This document shows, in pieces, positions 54,231 through 62,357 of a stretch of 64,000 nt of DNA (position 1 is its first letter; each line of letters starts with the position of its first letter). Below the pieces are notes generated by a model. It was not told the DNA's origin, ran no database searches, and saw nothing but the letters and a program-made list of their open reading frames with translations. The DNA comes from an uncultured Clostridia bacterium (GTDB lineage Bacteria; Bacillota; Clostridia; Oscillospirales; Acutalibacteraceae): contig CANRAU010000007.1 of the NCBI GenBank assembly GCA_947628665.1, positions 1 to 64,000 of the forward strand, given 5' to 3'. The translations under genes were made by a program, and so were the position numbers.

Positions 54231-55835
54231 ATGGCAGCAAAATACATCTTTGTCACAGGCGGCGTTGTCTCGGGCTTAGGCAAGGGCATTACGGCGGCGT
54301 CGCTCGGGCGGCTTTTGAAGGATCGCGGGCTTTCGGTCACGGTCATTAAGCTCGACCCGTATTTGAACATCGATCCCGGTACGATGAATCCGATCCAGCA
54401 CGGCGAGGTATTTGTCACCGACGACGGTGCGGAGACCGACCTCGATCTCGGGCATTACGAGCGTTTCATTGACGTAAGTCTCACCAAAAACAGCTCCTGC
54501 ACCTCGGGCAGCGTGTACTACAACGTGCTTTCCAACGAGCGCAAGGGCGTTTATGGCGGGCAAACGATCCAGATCATCCCGCACATCACCAACGAGATCA
54601 AGCGCCGCATCGCGCTCAACGAGACAGAGACGACCGACATCGTCTTAGTAGAGATCGGCGGCACGGTGGGCGACATCGAGAGCCAGCCGTTTTTGGAGGC
54701 GATCCGTCAATTTGCGCAGGAGCGCGCGGGTGACTGTATGTTCGTACACGTCACGCTTGTGCCGTACCTCGGCGCGTCCATGGAACTGAAAACCAAGCCC
54801 ACGCAGCACTCCGTCAAGGAGCTTTTGGGGATAGGCATTCGCCCCGACATCATCGTGCTGCGCACCGAGCATCCCATCAGTCAGGACATTAAGGATAAAA
54901 TCGCGCTGTTCTGCAACGTACCGTCCAGAAACGTGATCGAAAACCGCGATATGCCCACGCTGTACGAGATCCCCATGGCGCTCGAACAAGAAGGCATTGC
55001 CGACATCGTGGTCGAGCGTCTCCGCTTATCGTGCGGCGAACCCGACCACAAGGATTGGCGCAACATGATGGAAAAGAACGCCAATTTGAAAAAGCGGGTC
55101 AACATTGCGCTCGTCGGGAAATATGTGGAGCTACACGACTCGTATTTGAGCGTGAATGAGGCGCTCAAGCACGGCGGGCTTGACCACGACGCGCAGGTCC
55201 ATATCGATTGGGTGGACTCCGAAACGCTCACCGATGCAAACGTCGCCGAACGCCTCTCTGACGCAGACGGCATTTTAGTCCCCGGCGGCTTCGGCACGCG
55301 CGGCATCCCCGGGAAAATCTGTGCGGCCAAGTACGCGCGCGAGCATAAAGTACCGTATCTCGGCATCTGCCTGGGGCTTCAAATCGCGGTCATTGAATTT
55401 GCGCGCAACGTATTGGGGCTTGACGCCAATACGACCGAGATCGACCCCGACACGAAGCATCCCGTCATTTACCTGATGCCCGATCAGCACGATGTGACCA
55501 ATCTCGGCGGCACAATGCGTTTGGGGCAATACCCCTGTATGCTCGACCCCGAATCCAAAGCCTATGCGGCATACAGCCAACAGCTGATTTACGAGCGGCA
55601 TCGTCATCGCTATGAGGTCAACAACGATTACCGTGATTTGCTGGAAGCCAACGGTATGCATATTTGCGGTGTTTCGCCCGACAAGCACATTGTGGAAATG
55701 GTCGAATTGAAAGACCATCCGTGGTTTGTCGCTTCGCAGGCGCATCCCGAATTCAAATCGCGTCCTACGCGGCCGCATCCCCTGTTTTCGGGGCTGGTCG
55801 GCGCGGCGGTCGCCTACAGAGAGCAGAGAAAATAA
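54231..55835 (+). CDS. pyrG: CTP synthase PyrG
   Basis: A 534-aa enzyme that aminates UTP to CTP with glutamine and ATP. The synthetase domain opens with [20 protein letters not shown] and has [20 protein letters not shown] near residue 42. The glutaminase has its nucleophile in [18 protein letters not shown] near 382 and a His-Glu pair in [18 protein letters not shown] near 510. Standard length. ATG at 54231 follows AAAGGGGAAG. No pyrG-type attenuator (a run of G at the start) is evident. Confidence 0.97.
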   Translation: MAAKYIFVTGGVVSGLGKGITAASLGRLLKDRGLSVTVIKLDPYLNIDPGTMNPIQHGEVFVTDDGAETDLDLGHYERFIDVSLTKNSSCTSGSVYYNVLSNERKGVYGGQTIQIIPHITNEIKRRIALNETETTDIVLVEIGGTVGDIESQPFLEAIRQFAQERAGDCMFVHVTLVPYLGASMELKTKPTQHSVKELLGIGIRPDIIVLRTEHPISQDIKDKIALFCNVPSRNVIENRDMPTLYEIPMALEQEGIADIVVERLRLSCGEPDHKDWRNMMEKNANLKKRVNIALVGKYVELHDSYLSVNEALKHGGLDHDAQVHIDWVDSETLTDANVAERLSDADGILVPGGFGTRGIPGKICAAKYAREHKVPYLGICLGLQIAVIEFARNVLGLDANTTEIDPDTKHPVIYLMPDQHDVTNLGGTMRLGQYPCMLDPESKAYAAYSQQLIYERHRHRYEVNNDYRDLLEANGMHICGVSPDKHIVEMVELKDHPWFVASQAHPEFKSRPTRPHPLFSGLVGAAVAYREQRK

Positions 55836-55840
55836 GCAAA

Positions 55841-55883
55841 AATCCGAACATATCACCCAAAAGGTGTATGTTCGGATTATTTG
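55841..55883 (+). terminator. terminator of pyrG
   Basis: Stem AATCCGAACATA / TATGTTCGGATT with an ACCC/GGTG inner part, followed by ATTT. It also lies downstream of the tRNA genes on the minus strand. Confidence 0.85.
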
Positions 55884-55887
55884 ACTT

Positions 55888-55972
<85 letters not shown>

Positions 55973-56004
55973 CTATTGACTTTTCCTGCGCTGAAGGCCC
56001 GAGG

Positions 56005-56080
56005 TGGAGCTGGTGGACGGACTCGAACCCCCGACCTGCTGATTACAAATCAGCTGCTCTACCAACTGAGCTACACCAGC
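56005..56080 (-). tRNA. tRNA-Thr (TGT)
   Basis: Minus-strand cloverleaf: acceptor GCTGGTG / CACCAGC, D arm AGCTCAGTTGGTAGAGC, anticodon loop TTTGTAA (anticodon TGT), T loop GGTTCGAGTCC and an encoded CCA. It is the first gene of a two-tRNA unit with tRNA-Tyr. Confidence 0.96.
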
Positions 56081-56096
56081 ATTTCAACGCTCGACT

Positions 56097-56125
56097 ATCA
56101 TAGCATACAAAACTCGTTTCGTCAA
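56097..56125 (-). promoter_or_regulatory. promoter of the tRNA pair
   Basis: Minus-strand TTGACG, 17 bases, TATGAT, ending 16 bases before tRNA-Thr. Confidence 0.75.
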
Positions 56126-56163
56126 GAGTATTTTTGCTTTTTGCGGACAAGTTTTGTGTATGA

Positions 56164-56192
56164 TTACAATTGTTGTGTTACAATAATTGTAA
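56164..56192. promoter_or_regulatory. 29-bp inverted repeat upstream of the tRNA promoter
   Basis: Arms TTACAATTGTTGT and ACAATAATTGTAA (12 of 13 pair) around GTT. The TACA...TGTA pattern recalls operators of BlaI/CopY-type repressors. No such regulator is in the window. Confidence 0.5.
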
Positions 56193-56929
56193 ACCACATC
56201 CATGTCCCAGCTTTTCGTTAAAAAACATTGCAATTTTTTTCGCATTATGTTAAAATTTTTTCACGCCCTACAAAGGCAATGAAAGGAGCGTGGTCTTAGT
56301 GACCAAACTTTTGAACTTGCCCTGCGCTTTGATGAGTGTCATTAATGTACCATTTGATGACGCAAGACGTGCTTGCTATAGGGCAAATTAATCAGCGAGT
56401 GCCTATCGCTTAAGAAGCACAGTTTTCATTGATGCGAAGTGTACTGCCTTTGTTCGCAATCCCGGTAACATATAGTCGCGAATATATGTAGAGCCAGAGC
56501 CTTGAGCCAGAGCCGGGACGTGAAAAACTTCATTGCTATAAAATAGGCCATAAAGGTGTTGGATTCGTAGTACGTCCAGCGCCTTTCTTGATCTTCACAG
56601 TCAGTAAAAATGACGAAAAAGCTACAGCATCGTAATACATCACGATATAAAGGCCTATTTATTGCTACCAAATCGAAAATATTTACTATACGTTCAGTCT
56701 CTCTTTGATCTATTATCCCTTTCTAAAAATAGGTAGTAATTAAGCTGGAAAATCATATCTATCAGAATGGAAGCGTGAAATTCAAAGAATAATTCTCTAA
56801 AACGGTCATTTTATGCTCCGTATTTGACTTGCATTTTTGATTCTTTAAATATGAGGCTTGGCCAAACAGACTATTTTTTCAAAAATCAAAAAAGTAAAAA
56901 GCCCCCGAAAGGTTTGAACTGCTCCAAAT
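56193..56929. other. gene-poor stretch between the tRNA pair and the IS element
   Basis: About 740 bases without a convincing gene. A short frame from GTG at 56299 to 56391 (30 codons, AAAGGAG ten bases upstream, reading TKLLNLPCALM...) is the best candidate and is weak. The block 56330-56480 has several complementary segments, but I cannot fit it to a known RNA family. A TTTGACTTGCAT motif at 56822 resembles the one beside the tRNA-Met fragment at 59676. Confidence 0.5.
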
Positions 56930-56974
56930 TGTACGGACAGTACAAAAGCCCCCTGTGGTAGGAGATATTAAGGA

Positions 56975-57829
56975 TTAAGCAACGAACTGACTTCGCAATT
57001 CAAGCGGGGTCAGTTTTGTTTTGAATTGAATACGCTGATGGTTGTAAAAGTGGATGTACTCAGCTATGAGGAGGCGAGCCTCCTCATAGGTTTTGAGTTT
57101 GACACGGTAAATGCACTCTGTTTTGAGAATAGAGAAGAAATTTTCAGCCAGAGCATTGTCATAGGGATTACCCCGTCTTGACATTGACGGCGTTATGCCG
57201 TATGATTGAGTTAGCTTAAAGTACGCTTGTGAGGTATACTGAAAGCCTTGGTCACTGTGGAGTTGCAGCTCTGCGGTGACCTTCTCTTTTCTCTTGGCCG
57301 CTCTGATCGTACTTAAAACAAGATTGATGTTCTGCTCCGTTCCGGTCTTGTAGGCCACAATACTGTTGTCATACAGATCACGGATAACGGACAGATACAA
57401 AGTGCCTTGTCCGGTCTTGATGTATGAAATATCTGTCACCCACTTTTGGTTTGGTCTTTCTGCCTTAAAATCTCTGTTTAACAGATTGGGATAACGATGC
57501 AGATATTCTCCGTAATTGCGGTATTTCTTTCTTCTCACCACAGATAGCAGATTATATTTCTGCATAACTCGCAGGATGGTTTTCGGATTATGATGAATCT
57601 TCTGTTTTTCAAGCCAGATATGTACTCTGCGGTATCCGTATGTTTTACCGCATTCCTCTTGACACTCCCGTATCTTTTCCGCCAGCGGCAGATCCTTTGC
57701 CGGCATATCCATCCTTGATACAAAGCCGTAGTAGCCACTTCTGGATACTTCAAAAAATCTGCACATTTCACTGATGCTGTATTTATCTTTGTACCGGTAG
57801 ATCACCCTGTATTTTACGCTTGTTCTCAC
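56975..57829 (-). CDS. IS3-family transposase OrfB
   Basis: A 284-aa DDE transposase with an rve integrase core: HTH_21-type YGYRRVHIWLEKQKI near residue 65, the first Asp in KWVTDISYIK near 130, the second in LHSDQGFQYTS near 193 and Glu in ALAENFFSILKTE near 229. It starts at a GTG that overlaps the OrfA stop (GTGA), so it can be made by translational coupling without the frameshift usual in this family. Confidence 0.92.
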   Translation of the reverse strand: MRTSVKYRVIYRYKDKYSISEMCRFFEVSRSGYYGFVSRMDMPAKDLPLAEKIRECQEECGKTYGYRRVHIWLEKQKIHHNPKTILRVMQKYNLLSVVRRKKYRNYGEYLHRYPNLLNRDFKAERPNQKWVTDISYIKTGQGTLYLSVIRDLYDNSIVAYKTGTEQNINLVLSTIRAAKRKEKVTAELQLHSDQGFQYTSQAYFKLTQSYGITPSMSRRGNPYDNALAENFFSILKTECIYRVKLKTYEEARLLIAEYIHFYNHQRIQFKTKLTPLELRSQFVA

Positions 57830-58161
57830 TTCCTTTCGGTGAGCGAGAGAAAATCCCGCATCAGTTCATTTTCCATTTCCAATGATTTGATCTTTGCTTC
57901 CTTACAAGCAAGGATGTATCTGAGTTCGGCAATCTTATCTTCCTCGCTGACTACATAATCCTTTGGCGGTCTGCCTCTCTTTTTCAGGGCGATTCCTGCT
58001 GCAAGTTTTCGCTGCTTTCTGTTATATCTTTTTGTGAACTCATGAATTTGCTCTGCTGTAAATCCTAGTCTTTCTCCTATTTCTTTTCGCGTTAGTCCTT
58101 TTTCTTTCAATTCTATTATCTCTTTTTCATACGTTTGGATATGTCGATATTTCTTTGCCAT
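57826..58161 (-). CDS. IS3-family transposase OrfA
   Basis: A 111-aa DNA-binding subunit: helix-turn-helix LTRKEIGERLGFTAEQIHE at residues 19-37, a basic linker (KKRGRPPKDYV) and a C-terminal leucine-zipper-like coil (ILACKEAKIKSLEMENELM). It binds the terminal repeats. GGAGGGAATTTTT lies before the ATG. Confidence 0.9.
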   Translation of the reverse strand: MAKKYRHIQTYEKEIIELKEKGLTRKEIGERLGFTAEQIHEFTKRYNRKQRKLAAGIALKKRGRPPKDYVVSEEDKIAELRYILACKEAKIKSLEMENELMRDFLSLTERK

Positions 58162-58425
58162 AAAAATTCCCTCCTGCAGTTGTTTCTTTCATTCTACCAC
58201 AGGAGGGGCCTTTTTTCTATTGTCCGTTTTTACTGGACTTGTTCAGGTTTGTCCATCAAGCGCGCTCGGGAGCTTATTGGAACGCAGTAACCTACGCTTT
58301 GCTGTAAGATGAACACCCCTTGCAGCCGGTGATTGCTAGACACGCAAAATTAAATCCAACACTATGCTTCGCATACAGCATTCACCACTAAATGGGAATT
58401 TATATTGATGATAATTATATATGAT

Positions 58426-59004
58426 TTACGAAAGTTTATACTTAAAATAATCTTCCCGCAGAATGCCGCGCTCAACAACGTCTACCCGTTCGCCGGTCAT
58501 AAGAAGCCGGTATGCTTTTCTGCGCGTCCCTTCATATTTTAAGCCACATTTCTCCATGACGCGCGACGAGCCAATGTTCTCCGCCGCGTGGCTACCATTT
58601 ATGCGATAGAATCCGACCTCCTCAAAGCAGTAGCGTAAAACCTCCATAAGTGCTTCGGTCATAATTCCTTTACCCCACCATGCCTTGCTTATGCAGTAGC
58701 CAATCCCCCCTGTCTCCTGATAGGCGTCAACTGTTCCTGCCTCGATGTCACCGATGAGAATGTTCCTATCTTTCAATACAATAGCCCAATGATAGCACTC
58801 TAGCCGTTTGCATTCCTCCTCCCATGCTTTCAAAAGAGCATGGGTAAGGGAAATATCGCCGTGCGGCATCCACGTCAAATATTTGGTCACGTCCGGGTCG
58901 TTCATCCAGTTGGCGAACGCTTCCTCGGCATCGCTTTCTTTCCACGGACGCAAGATAAGCCGCTCCGTTTGTAATTCCTTTGTACCTTTATGTTCCATTT
59001 TCAT
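58426..59004 (-). CDS. GNAT acetyltransferase, RimJ/RimL type
   Basis: A 192-aa N-acetyltransferase. Family features: TERLILRPWKESDAEEAF at the N-terminus, the acetyl-CoA loop in WWGKGIMTEALMEVLRYCF near residue 112 and NIGSSRVMEKCGLKYEG near 145. The acceptor may be a protein N-terminus or a small amine. The start is uncertain between ATG 59004 and ATG 58998 (AGGTG fits the latter better). It lies between the IS element and the ASCH gene. Confidence 0.88.
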   Translation of the reverse strand: MKMEHKGTKELQTERLILRPWKESDAEEAFANWMNDPDVTKYLTWMPHGDISLTHALLKAWEEECKRLECYHWAIVLKDRNILIGDIEAGTVDAYQETGGIGYCISKAWWGKGIMTEALMEVLRYCFEEVGFYRINGSHAAENIGSSRVMEKCGLKYEGTRRKAYRLLMTGERVDVVERGILREDYFKYKLS

Positions 59005-59153
59005 CACCTGTGTCGTTATAAATTCAGTTTATTGTGCAATGATAGCACAAAAAGACGTGTAAATCAAATGGCACAGGCACTTATTTAGAGGTATCGTTAA
59101 AAGATGCGCGTCCCAAATCTATATTGTTCCGTTTACAGTAGGCCAAGCATATT

Positions 59154-59498
59154 TTACAACAGTTGAATTTGAATACCAACCACTCCGTAGGTATCCTGCT
59201 GTTCCTTTGTATAGTACGCGTCCATATCTCTTGGAGAAGCGGCCTCAAGATTTTGTTCGGTATATCCGCATTCCGGCAGGGGAAGCGCACGATAAAGTGC
59301 ATCAAAGGAATCATAGATGAAAAGGTTTACGACTTGAGTCCTTAACTTTTGGCTCGGATCATCACTGTTCACAAAGCAAATGTCGTCTCCGATTTGAATG
59401 CGCCTTCTTTTTTCATCATATAAACGCAGCTCGATTGTTTTCTCTCCGCTTCGAATCCGCTCAAACGGTGACGGGAAAAGTTTCATCGTGTGTTCCAT
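59154..59498 (-). CDS. ASCH/PUA-like domain protein
   Basis: A 114-aa protein of the ASCH type, a beta-barrel related to PUA domains thought to bind RNA or modified bases. The signature GEKTIELRLYDEKRRRIQIG (residues 18-37) matches the family GxKxxExR motif. The end reads DTYGVVGIQIQLL. ATG at 59498, or at 59486. It is the last gene on the host side of the tRNA fragment. Confidence 0.85.
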   Translation of the reverse strand: MEHTMKLFPSPFERIRSGEKTIELRLYDEKRRRIQIGDDICFVNSDDPSQKLRTQVVNLFIYDSFDALYRALPLPECGYTEQNLEAASPRDMDAYYTKEQQDTYGVVGIQIQLL

Positions 59499-59533
59499 CT
59501 ATTGCTCTCCTGTACAAATAATAAAAAGAAAAA

Positions 59534-59580
59534 CAAAACACCAATCTTGATAAGCCTTTGTATCAAAATTGGTGTTTTTA
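59534..59580 (-). terminator. terminator downstream of the tRNA-Met fragment
   Basis: Stem AAAACACCAAT-TTGATA / TATCAA-ATTGGTGTTTT with a short loop. Placed directly behind the tRNA 3' end on the minus strand, it looks like the original terminator of the tRNA gene, kept on the host side of the junction. Confidence 0.8.
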
Positions 59581-59582
59581 TT

Positions 59583-59628
59583 TGGTTGCGGGGGTGGGAC
59601 TTGAACCACACGACCTCCGGGTTATGAG
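59583..59628 (-). other. 3' fragment of tRNA-Met, probable attachment site
   Basis: Minus strand reads from the anticodon loop CTCATAA through CCCGGAGGTCG, a T loop GTTCAAGTCC and the acceptor end CCCCCGCAACCA. The 5' half of the tRNA is absent; the sequence beyond 59630 is unrelated. This is the expected scar of a tyrosine recombinase that integrates into a tRNA 3' end. The T stem has mismatches, so the fragment itself is decayed. Confidence 0.7.
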
Positions 59629-59807
59629 CGCATATTGTCCATAGCAAAATCGTTGAAACATAAACATTTTTAAATATTTGACTTGCAAATTGACTTGCAT
59701 ACATTTCTATAATGAAAGTAACCCGTTCACTGACACCGTTTAGTCTTTAATATAATATCTAATATCAGACCGACAGTATATTCGCAAGACAGAATTCATT
59801 TATAAAG

Positions 59808-59848
59808 CAAAAAGCGAGACGGATATAAATCCTATCTTGCTTTTTTAC
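59808..59848. terminator. hairpin near the prophage end
   Basis: Stem AAAAAGC-AGA / TCT-GCTTTTT over a 19-base loop, T-rich on the right and A-rich on the left, so it can act both ways. Confidence 0.55.
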
Positions 59849-59904
59849 TTCCCCACTTCCGGCAAGGGCTTTCCGCTTTTTTGGTTCTGCCTTGCGGCGC
59901 AGAT
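59841..59904. repeat. two units of a 36-bp repeat, left copy
   Basis: Units starting TTTTTT and ending CCGC occur at 59841-59876 and from 59877 (TTTTTTGGTTCTGCC...). The second is closely related to the tandem units at 60748. An inner palindrome TTCTGCC-GGCGCAGA is shared. Confidence 0.6.
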
Positions 59905-59971
59905 CTAATGTGGGTAAAATTTGTTTTCTGTAATCCTAAAACCCTAACGTAAAAAATTTTTAAAAAGCCTA

Positions 59972-60000
59972 TTGACAATACGCCAAAATTGGAGTAATAT
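59972..60000 (+). promoter_or_regulatory. promoter of the two-gene phage cargo
   Basis: TTGACA, 17 bases, TAATAT, about 49 bases before the start at 60049. Confidence 0.75.
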
Positions 60001-60048
60001 GTAAATGTAATCAAGAGGGGCGATACCCGAACAGAAAGGACGATAAAA

Positions 60049-60357
60049 ATGACAAAATATGAAATCAAAAAAGCCACAAGAGAAATTAGAGGTTACAAAA
60101 ACCGTAACAAAATCTGCGAGGGCTGCACGCTTGAGGGCAATGGCGATATTTTTGACGAAATCGTTAAATCTTTTGATAGTAAAGACGAGGCTCTTAATGC
60201 TCTCAAAACGTACAAGTCGAAAATAGAGATAGCCGGCGATCTGTATATGGTCACTGAATACTTCGTTCAGGAAAACGAATATGACGAGGACGGCGAATGG
60301 ATAGATGGCGGCGATATTTGGGAATTTTCTCCTTTGCCTGAAGAGGTGGAAGCGTGA
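60049..60357 (+). CDS. small acidic protein of the prophage cargo
   Basis: A 102-aa soluble protein with a basic start (MTKYEIKKATREIRGYKNRN), two Cys (CEGC) and an acidic end (EYDEDGEWIDGGDIWEF). AGAAAGGA lies before the ATG. It overlaps the next gene by four bases, so the two are coupled. It runs against the lysis genes, as lysogeny-expressed cargo often does. Family not recognised. Confidence 0.7.
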   Translation: MTKYEIKKATREIRGYKNRNKICEGCTLEGNGDIFDEIVKSFDSKDEALNALKTYKSKIEIAGDLYMVTEYFVQENEYDEDGEWIDGGDIWEFSPLPEEVEA

Positions 60358-60635
60358 GACGGAGATACGGAGACTGCATCCGCAAGGACGGGAACTGCAC
60401 ACTTTGCGATCTTGTGAATTGTGGGTGCGACTGTCACAATCGTGAAATCAACAAATTTACGTGGGCGCGTATGGCGGCAGGATTAGATCAACCGACGCTC
60501 GCTAAAGCAGCAGGGGTAAACATCAGTCAAATTCAAAAACTTGAACGCGGAGAAATCAAGATCGAAAATCTAACCGCCAAAAATCTATTTGCCCTCGCCG
60601 ATGCAATCGGATGCAATCCTAAAGATTTAATCTGA
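60354..60635 (+). CDS. XRE regulator with an N-terminal Cys cluster
   Basis: A 93-aa protein. Residues 8-28 hold CxxxxxCxxC, then CGCDCH, which could bind zinc. Residues 38-92 form a Cro/CI helix-turn-helix (LDQPTLAKAAGVNISQIQKL, then LFALADAIGCNPKDLI). Start is the GTG overlapping the previous stop. Together with its partner it could be an antitoxin-toxin pair or a lysogeny regulator; neither is shown. Confidence 0.75.
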   Translation: MRRRYGDCIRKDGNCTLCDLVNCGCDCHNREINKFTWARMAAGLDQPTLAKAAGVNISQIQKLERGEIKIENLTAKNLFALADAIGCNPKDLI

Positions 60636-60691
60636 TCGATCAAACACGGTGCGGAGCGGACCGCATTTAAAAAGTTCTTCCATAAGGAAAT

Positions 60692-60735
60692 CCGTCCCAA
60701 AGGTTTAGAAATTCTAACCTTTGGGACGGTTTTTA
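60692..60735 (+). terminator. terminator of the phage cargo
   Basis: Stem CCGTCCCAAAGGTT-AG / CT-AACCTTTGGGACGG with a five-base loop and TTTTT, 57 bases after the stop. Confidence 0.9.
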
Positions 60736-60747
60736 TTTTCTTCTTAT

Positions 60748-60855
60748 TTTTTCGGGTTCTGCCTTACGGCGCAGATTTACCGCTTTTTTGGGTTCTGCCT
60801 TACGGCGCAGATTTACCGCTTTTTTATGTTCCAGTTCACGGCTTGGACTGGCCGC
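60748..60855. repeat. tandem 36-bp repeat, right copy
   Basis: Units at 60748-60783 and 60784-60819 differ at one base; a third, degenerate unit fills 60820-60855. Read on the minus strand the units give an in-frame 12-residue repeat, KAVNLRRKAEPK, in a frame of about 44 codons from TTG at about 60864 to a stop near 60735. There are no spacers. Confidence 0.75.
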
Positions 60856-60982
60856 TTTTTCCAATCCCTACTTATCGACAAGGAATGTACGTTTTTAAGT
60901 GGCAACGCTCTTAACGGTCTGCTAAGAGCGTTGCCAAATGCCCATCCGCAGGACGCGAAAAGGCTGTTCTTCGCCGCACGTT

Positions 60983-62080
60983 TCACGCCGTTTTCACGAT
61001 GCGAATCTGCACGCGGTCTATAGGCTTGCCCGTAATGCCCGCATAGCCGCTGGGATTTACCGTGTTGTAATTCCGAACCCACGGGAGATACCCTCCGCCG
61101 ACGGTAGACACGCGGTATTCCACGGCGTATCCGGGCAAATCCACGAGCGTCATTTGCAGCATATCCATTTCCTTGCCGAGCACGCCCGCATAGCCGTCCG
61201 TGTTCTTCGTGTTGTAGTCCGTGACCCAAGGATACCACTTGCCGCCTTTTGTATGTACGCGGTATTTGATCTTTCCCTTGGACAACCCTGCACGGATGGC
61301 GTTCACAGCTTTGCCGGTGATACCCGCGTAGCCGTCCGCATTCTTCTCATTGTAATTCTCTACCCAGCCGAGCCATGACTTGCCCGTGTAGGTCTGATAC
61401 TCCACGTCGATGTGGTCATTTGCGGGCCGTGCGCTCGCTGCGGGCTTCGGCGCTTCGACCTTGTATCCGTTATAGCCTCCCGCCTGAATGAGGGTAGGAT
61501 AATCCTTGTACGCAATATCCATATCCACCCTGCCGCCGATGCCGTCGACCGCGCCGTCCGAGGTGTATTGCCATATGCCGTATTTCCCCGTAAACGTGGG
61601 CTTGGATGTCCACTGCGCCAGCCAAATGTCGTATTTAGCCTTGCAATCCGCATCGATCTTGGTATCCAGCCAGCTTTTATTTGCGTACACCGAAACGTAG
61701 TACCCAGCCGCTTTTACCGTATCGCAAAACGCGCGGATGATGTTGGAAATGACGGCAGTGCTTAGACCTGATTGCTTAGCGTCCTCGATGTCGAATGCCA
61801 CTGGATATGCAAATTGCTTGCCCTTAATCCAGCCAAGGAACGTCTGTGCTTCCTGCTTCGCCTGCTCGGCGTTCATGGCGTAACTGTAATGGTACGCCCC
61901 TACGGGGATACCCGCCGCCGTCGCGCCCGCGTAGTATTCCTCGAAGCGTTCGTCCTTTTGCTGGTCATAACGCCCGTAGCCCGCCCGCAGCATGGCAAAT
62001 TGCACGCCCGCCGCCTTGACCTTCGTCCAGTCGATTTTGCCTTGATGCTTGCTTACATCTATGCCTTTGATCTCCGCCAT
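60983..62080 (-). CDS. GH25 endolysin with three ChW-like repeats
   Basis: A 365-aa phage lysozyme (N,O-diacetylmuramidase type). The GH25 domain fills residues 1-190: KGIDVSKHQGKIDW, YHYSYAMNAEQAK and AFDIEDAKQ with the catalytic Asp and Glu, then YDIWLAQW. Three C-terminal repeats of about 45 residues (each with GWVENYN/PWVTDYN/PWVRNYN and GYAGITGK) resemble clostridial hydrophobic-with-conserved-Trp repeats and should bind the cell wall. No signal peptide, so it depends on the holin encoded upstream, three bases away. Confidence 0.93.
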   Translation of the reverse strand: MAEIKGIDVSKHQGKIDWTKVKAAGVQFAMLRAGYGRYDQQKDERFEEYYAGATAAGIPVGAYHYSYAMNAEQAKQEAQTFLGWIKGKQFAYPVAFDIEDAKQSGLSTAVISNIIRAFCDTVKAAGYYVSVYANKSWLDTKIDADCKAKYDIWLAQWTSKPTFTGKYGIWQYTSDGAVDGIGGRVDMDIAYKDYPTLIQAGGYNGYKVEAPKPAASARPANDHIDVEYQTYTGKSWLGWVENYNEKNADGYAGITGKAVNAIRAGLSKGKIKYRVHTKGGKWYPWVTDYNTKNTDGYAGVLGKEMDMLQMTLVDLPGYAVEYRVSTVGGGYLPWVRNYNTVNPSGYAGITGKPIDRVQIRIVKTA

Positions 62081-62083
62081 GGT

Positions 62084-62344
62084 TCAGTCCTCCTTAGGTG
62101 CTATGTAGGTAAGCGCCTGTTTGCTGTCCGACAATCCCGCTGTAGTGGGATCGGTGACGACGCCAAGGATCGTGAGTACGGAAAACAGCGCGTTGACCAC
62201 GGCCAAGAGCTTGTTCCCGAGATCTCCGAGGTCGAGTTCAAACCCAAATACTGCGGCTGCGACCTGCACGAGCAGGAGCAGCGCCGGGATTATGGCCAGC
62301 CAAAAGGTTTTGCTTTTTAGGCGTACTGTCCAGTTGATTTTCAT
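62084..62344 (-). CDS. phage holin, phi LC3 type
   Basis: An 86-aa membrane protein: MKINWTVRLKSKTFWLAIIP opens the family pattern, with two hydrophobic segments (ALLLLVQVAAAVFGFEL and LLAVVNALFSVLTILGVV) and the end DSKQALTYIAPKED. It makes holes that release the endolysin. ATG at 62344 follows AAGGAGGAAAAAA; the frame from 62383 is too long. Confidence 0.9.
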   Translation of the reverse strand: MKINWTVRLKSKTFWLAIIPALLLLVQVAAAVFGFELDLGDLGNKLLAVVNALFSVLTILGVVTDPTTAGLSDSKQALTYIAPKED

Positions 62345-62357
62345 GTTTTTTTCCTCC

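Larger units (their letters stand above)
56930..58235 (-). mobile_element. IS3-family insertion sequence
   Basis: Two transposase genes lie between imperfect terminal inverted repeats: the left end carries CGGACAGTACAAAAG and CTGTGGTAG, and the right end, read inwards, CGGACAATAGAAAAAAG and CTGTGGTAG. Ends are placed to within a few bases. No clear target duplication is seen in the flanks. Both ORFs are intact, so the element may be active. Confidence 0.8.

Noticed and set aside
56230..56700. tmRNA or 6S RNA in the gene-free stretch
   Set aside because: There is no tRNA-like end with a tag frame, and no long closed hairpin with a central bubble could be drawn.
57820..57870. Programmed frameshift joining OrfA and OrfB
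   Set aside because: The GTGA overlap already explains OrfB expression and no clear A-rich slippery heptamer is seen.
59583..59628. A functional tRNA-Met gene
   Set aside because: Only the 3' half is present; the D arm and 5' acceptor strand are missing and the T stem has mismatches.
60748..60855. 36-bp direct repeats as a CRISPR array
   Set aside because: The units follow each other without spacers, and no cas genes are present.
60813..61238. A 141-codon minus-strand gene overlapping the endolysin
   Set aside because: Most of it is a shadow of the GH25 gene in another frame; only its last residues lie outside.
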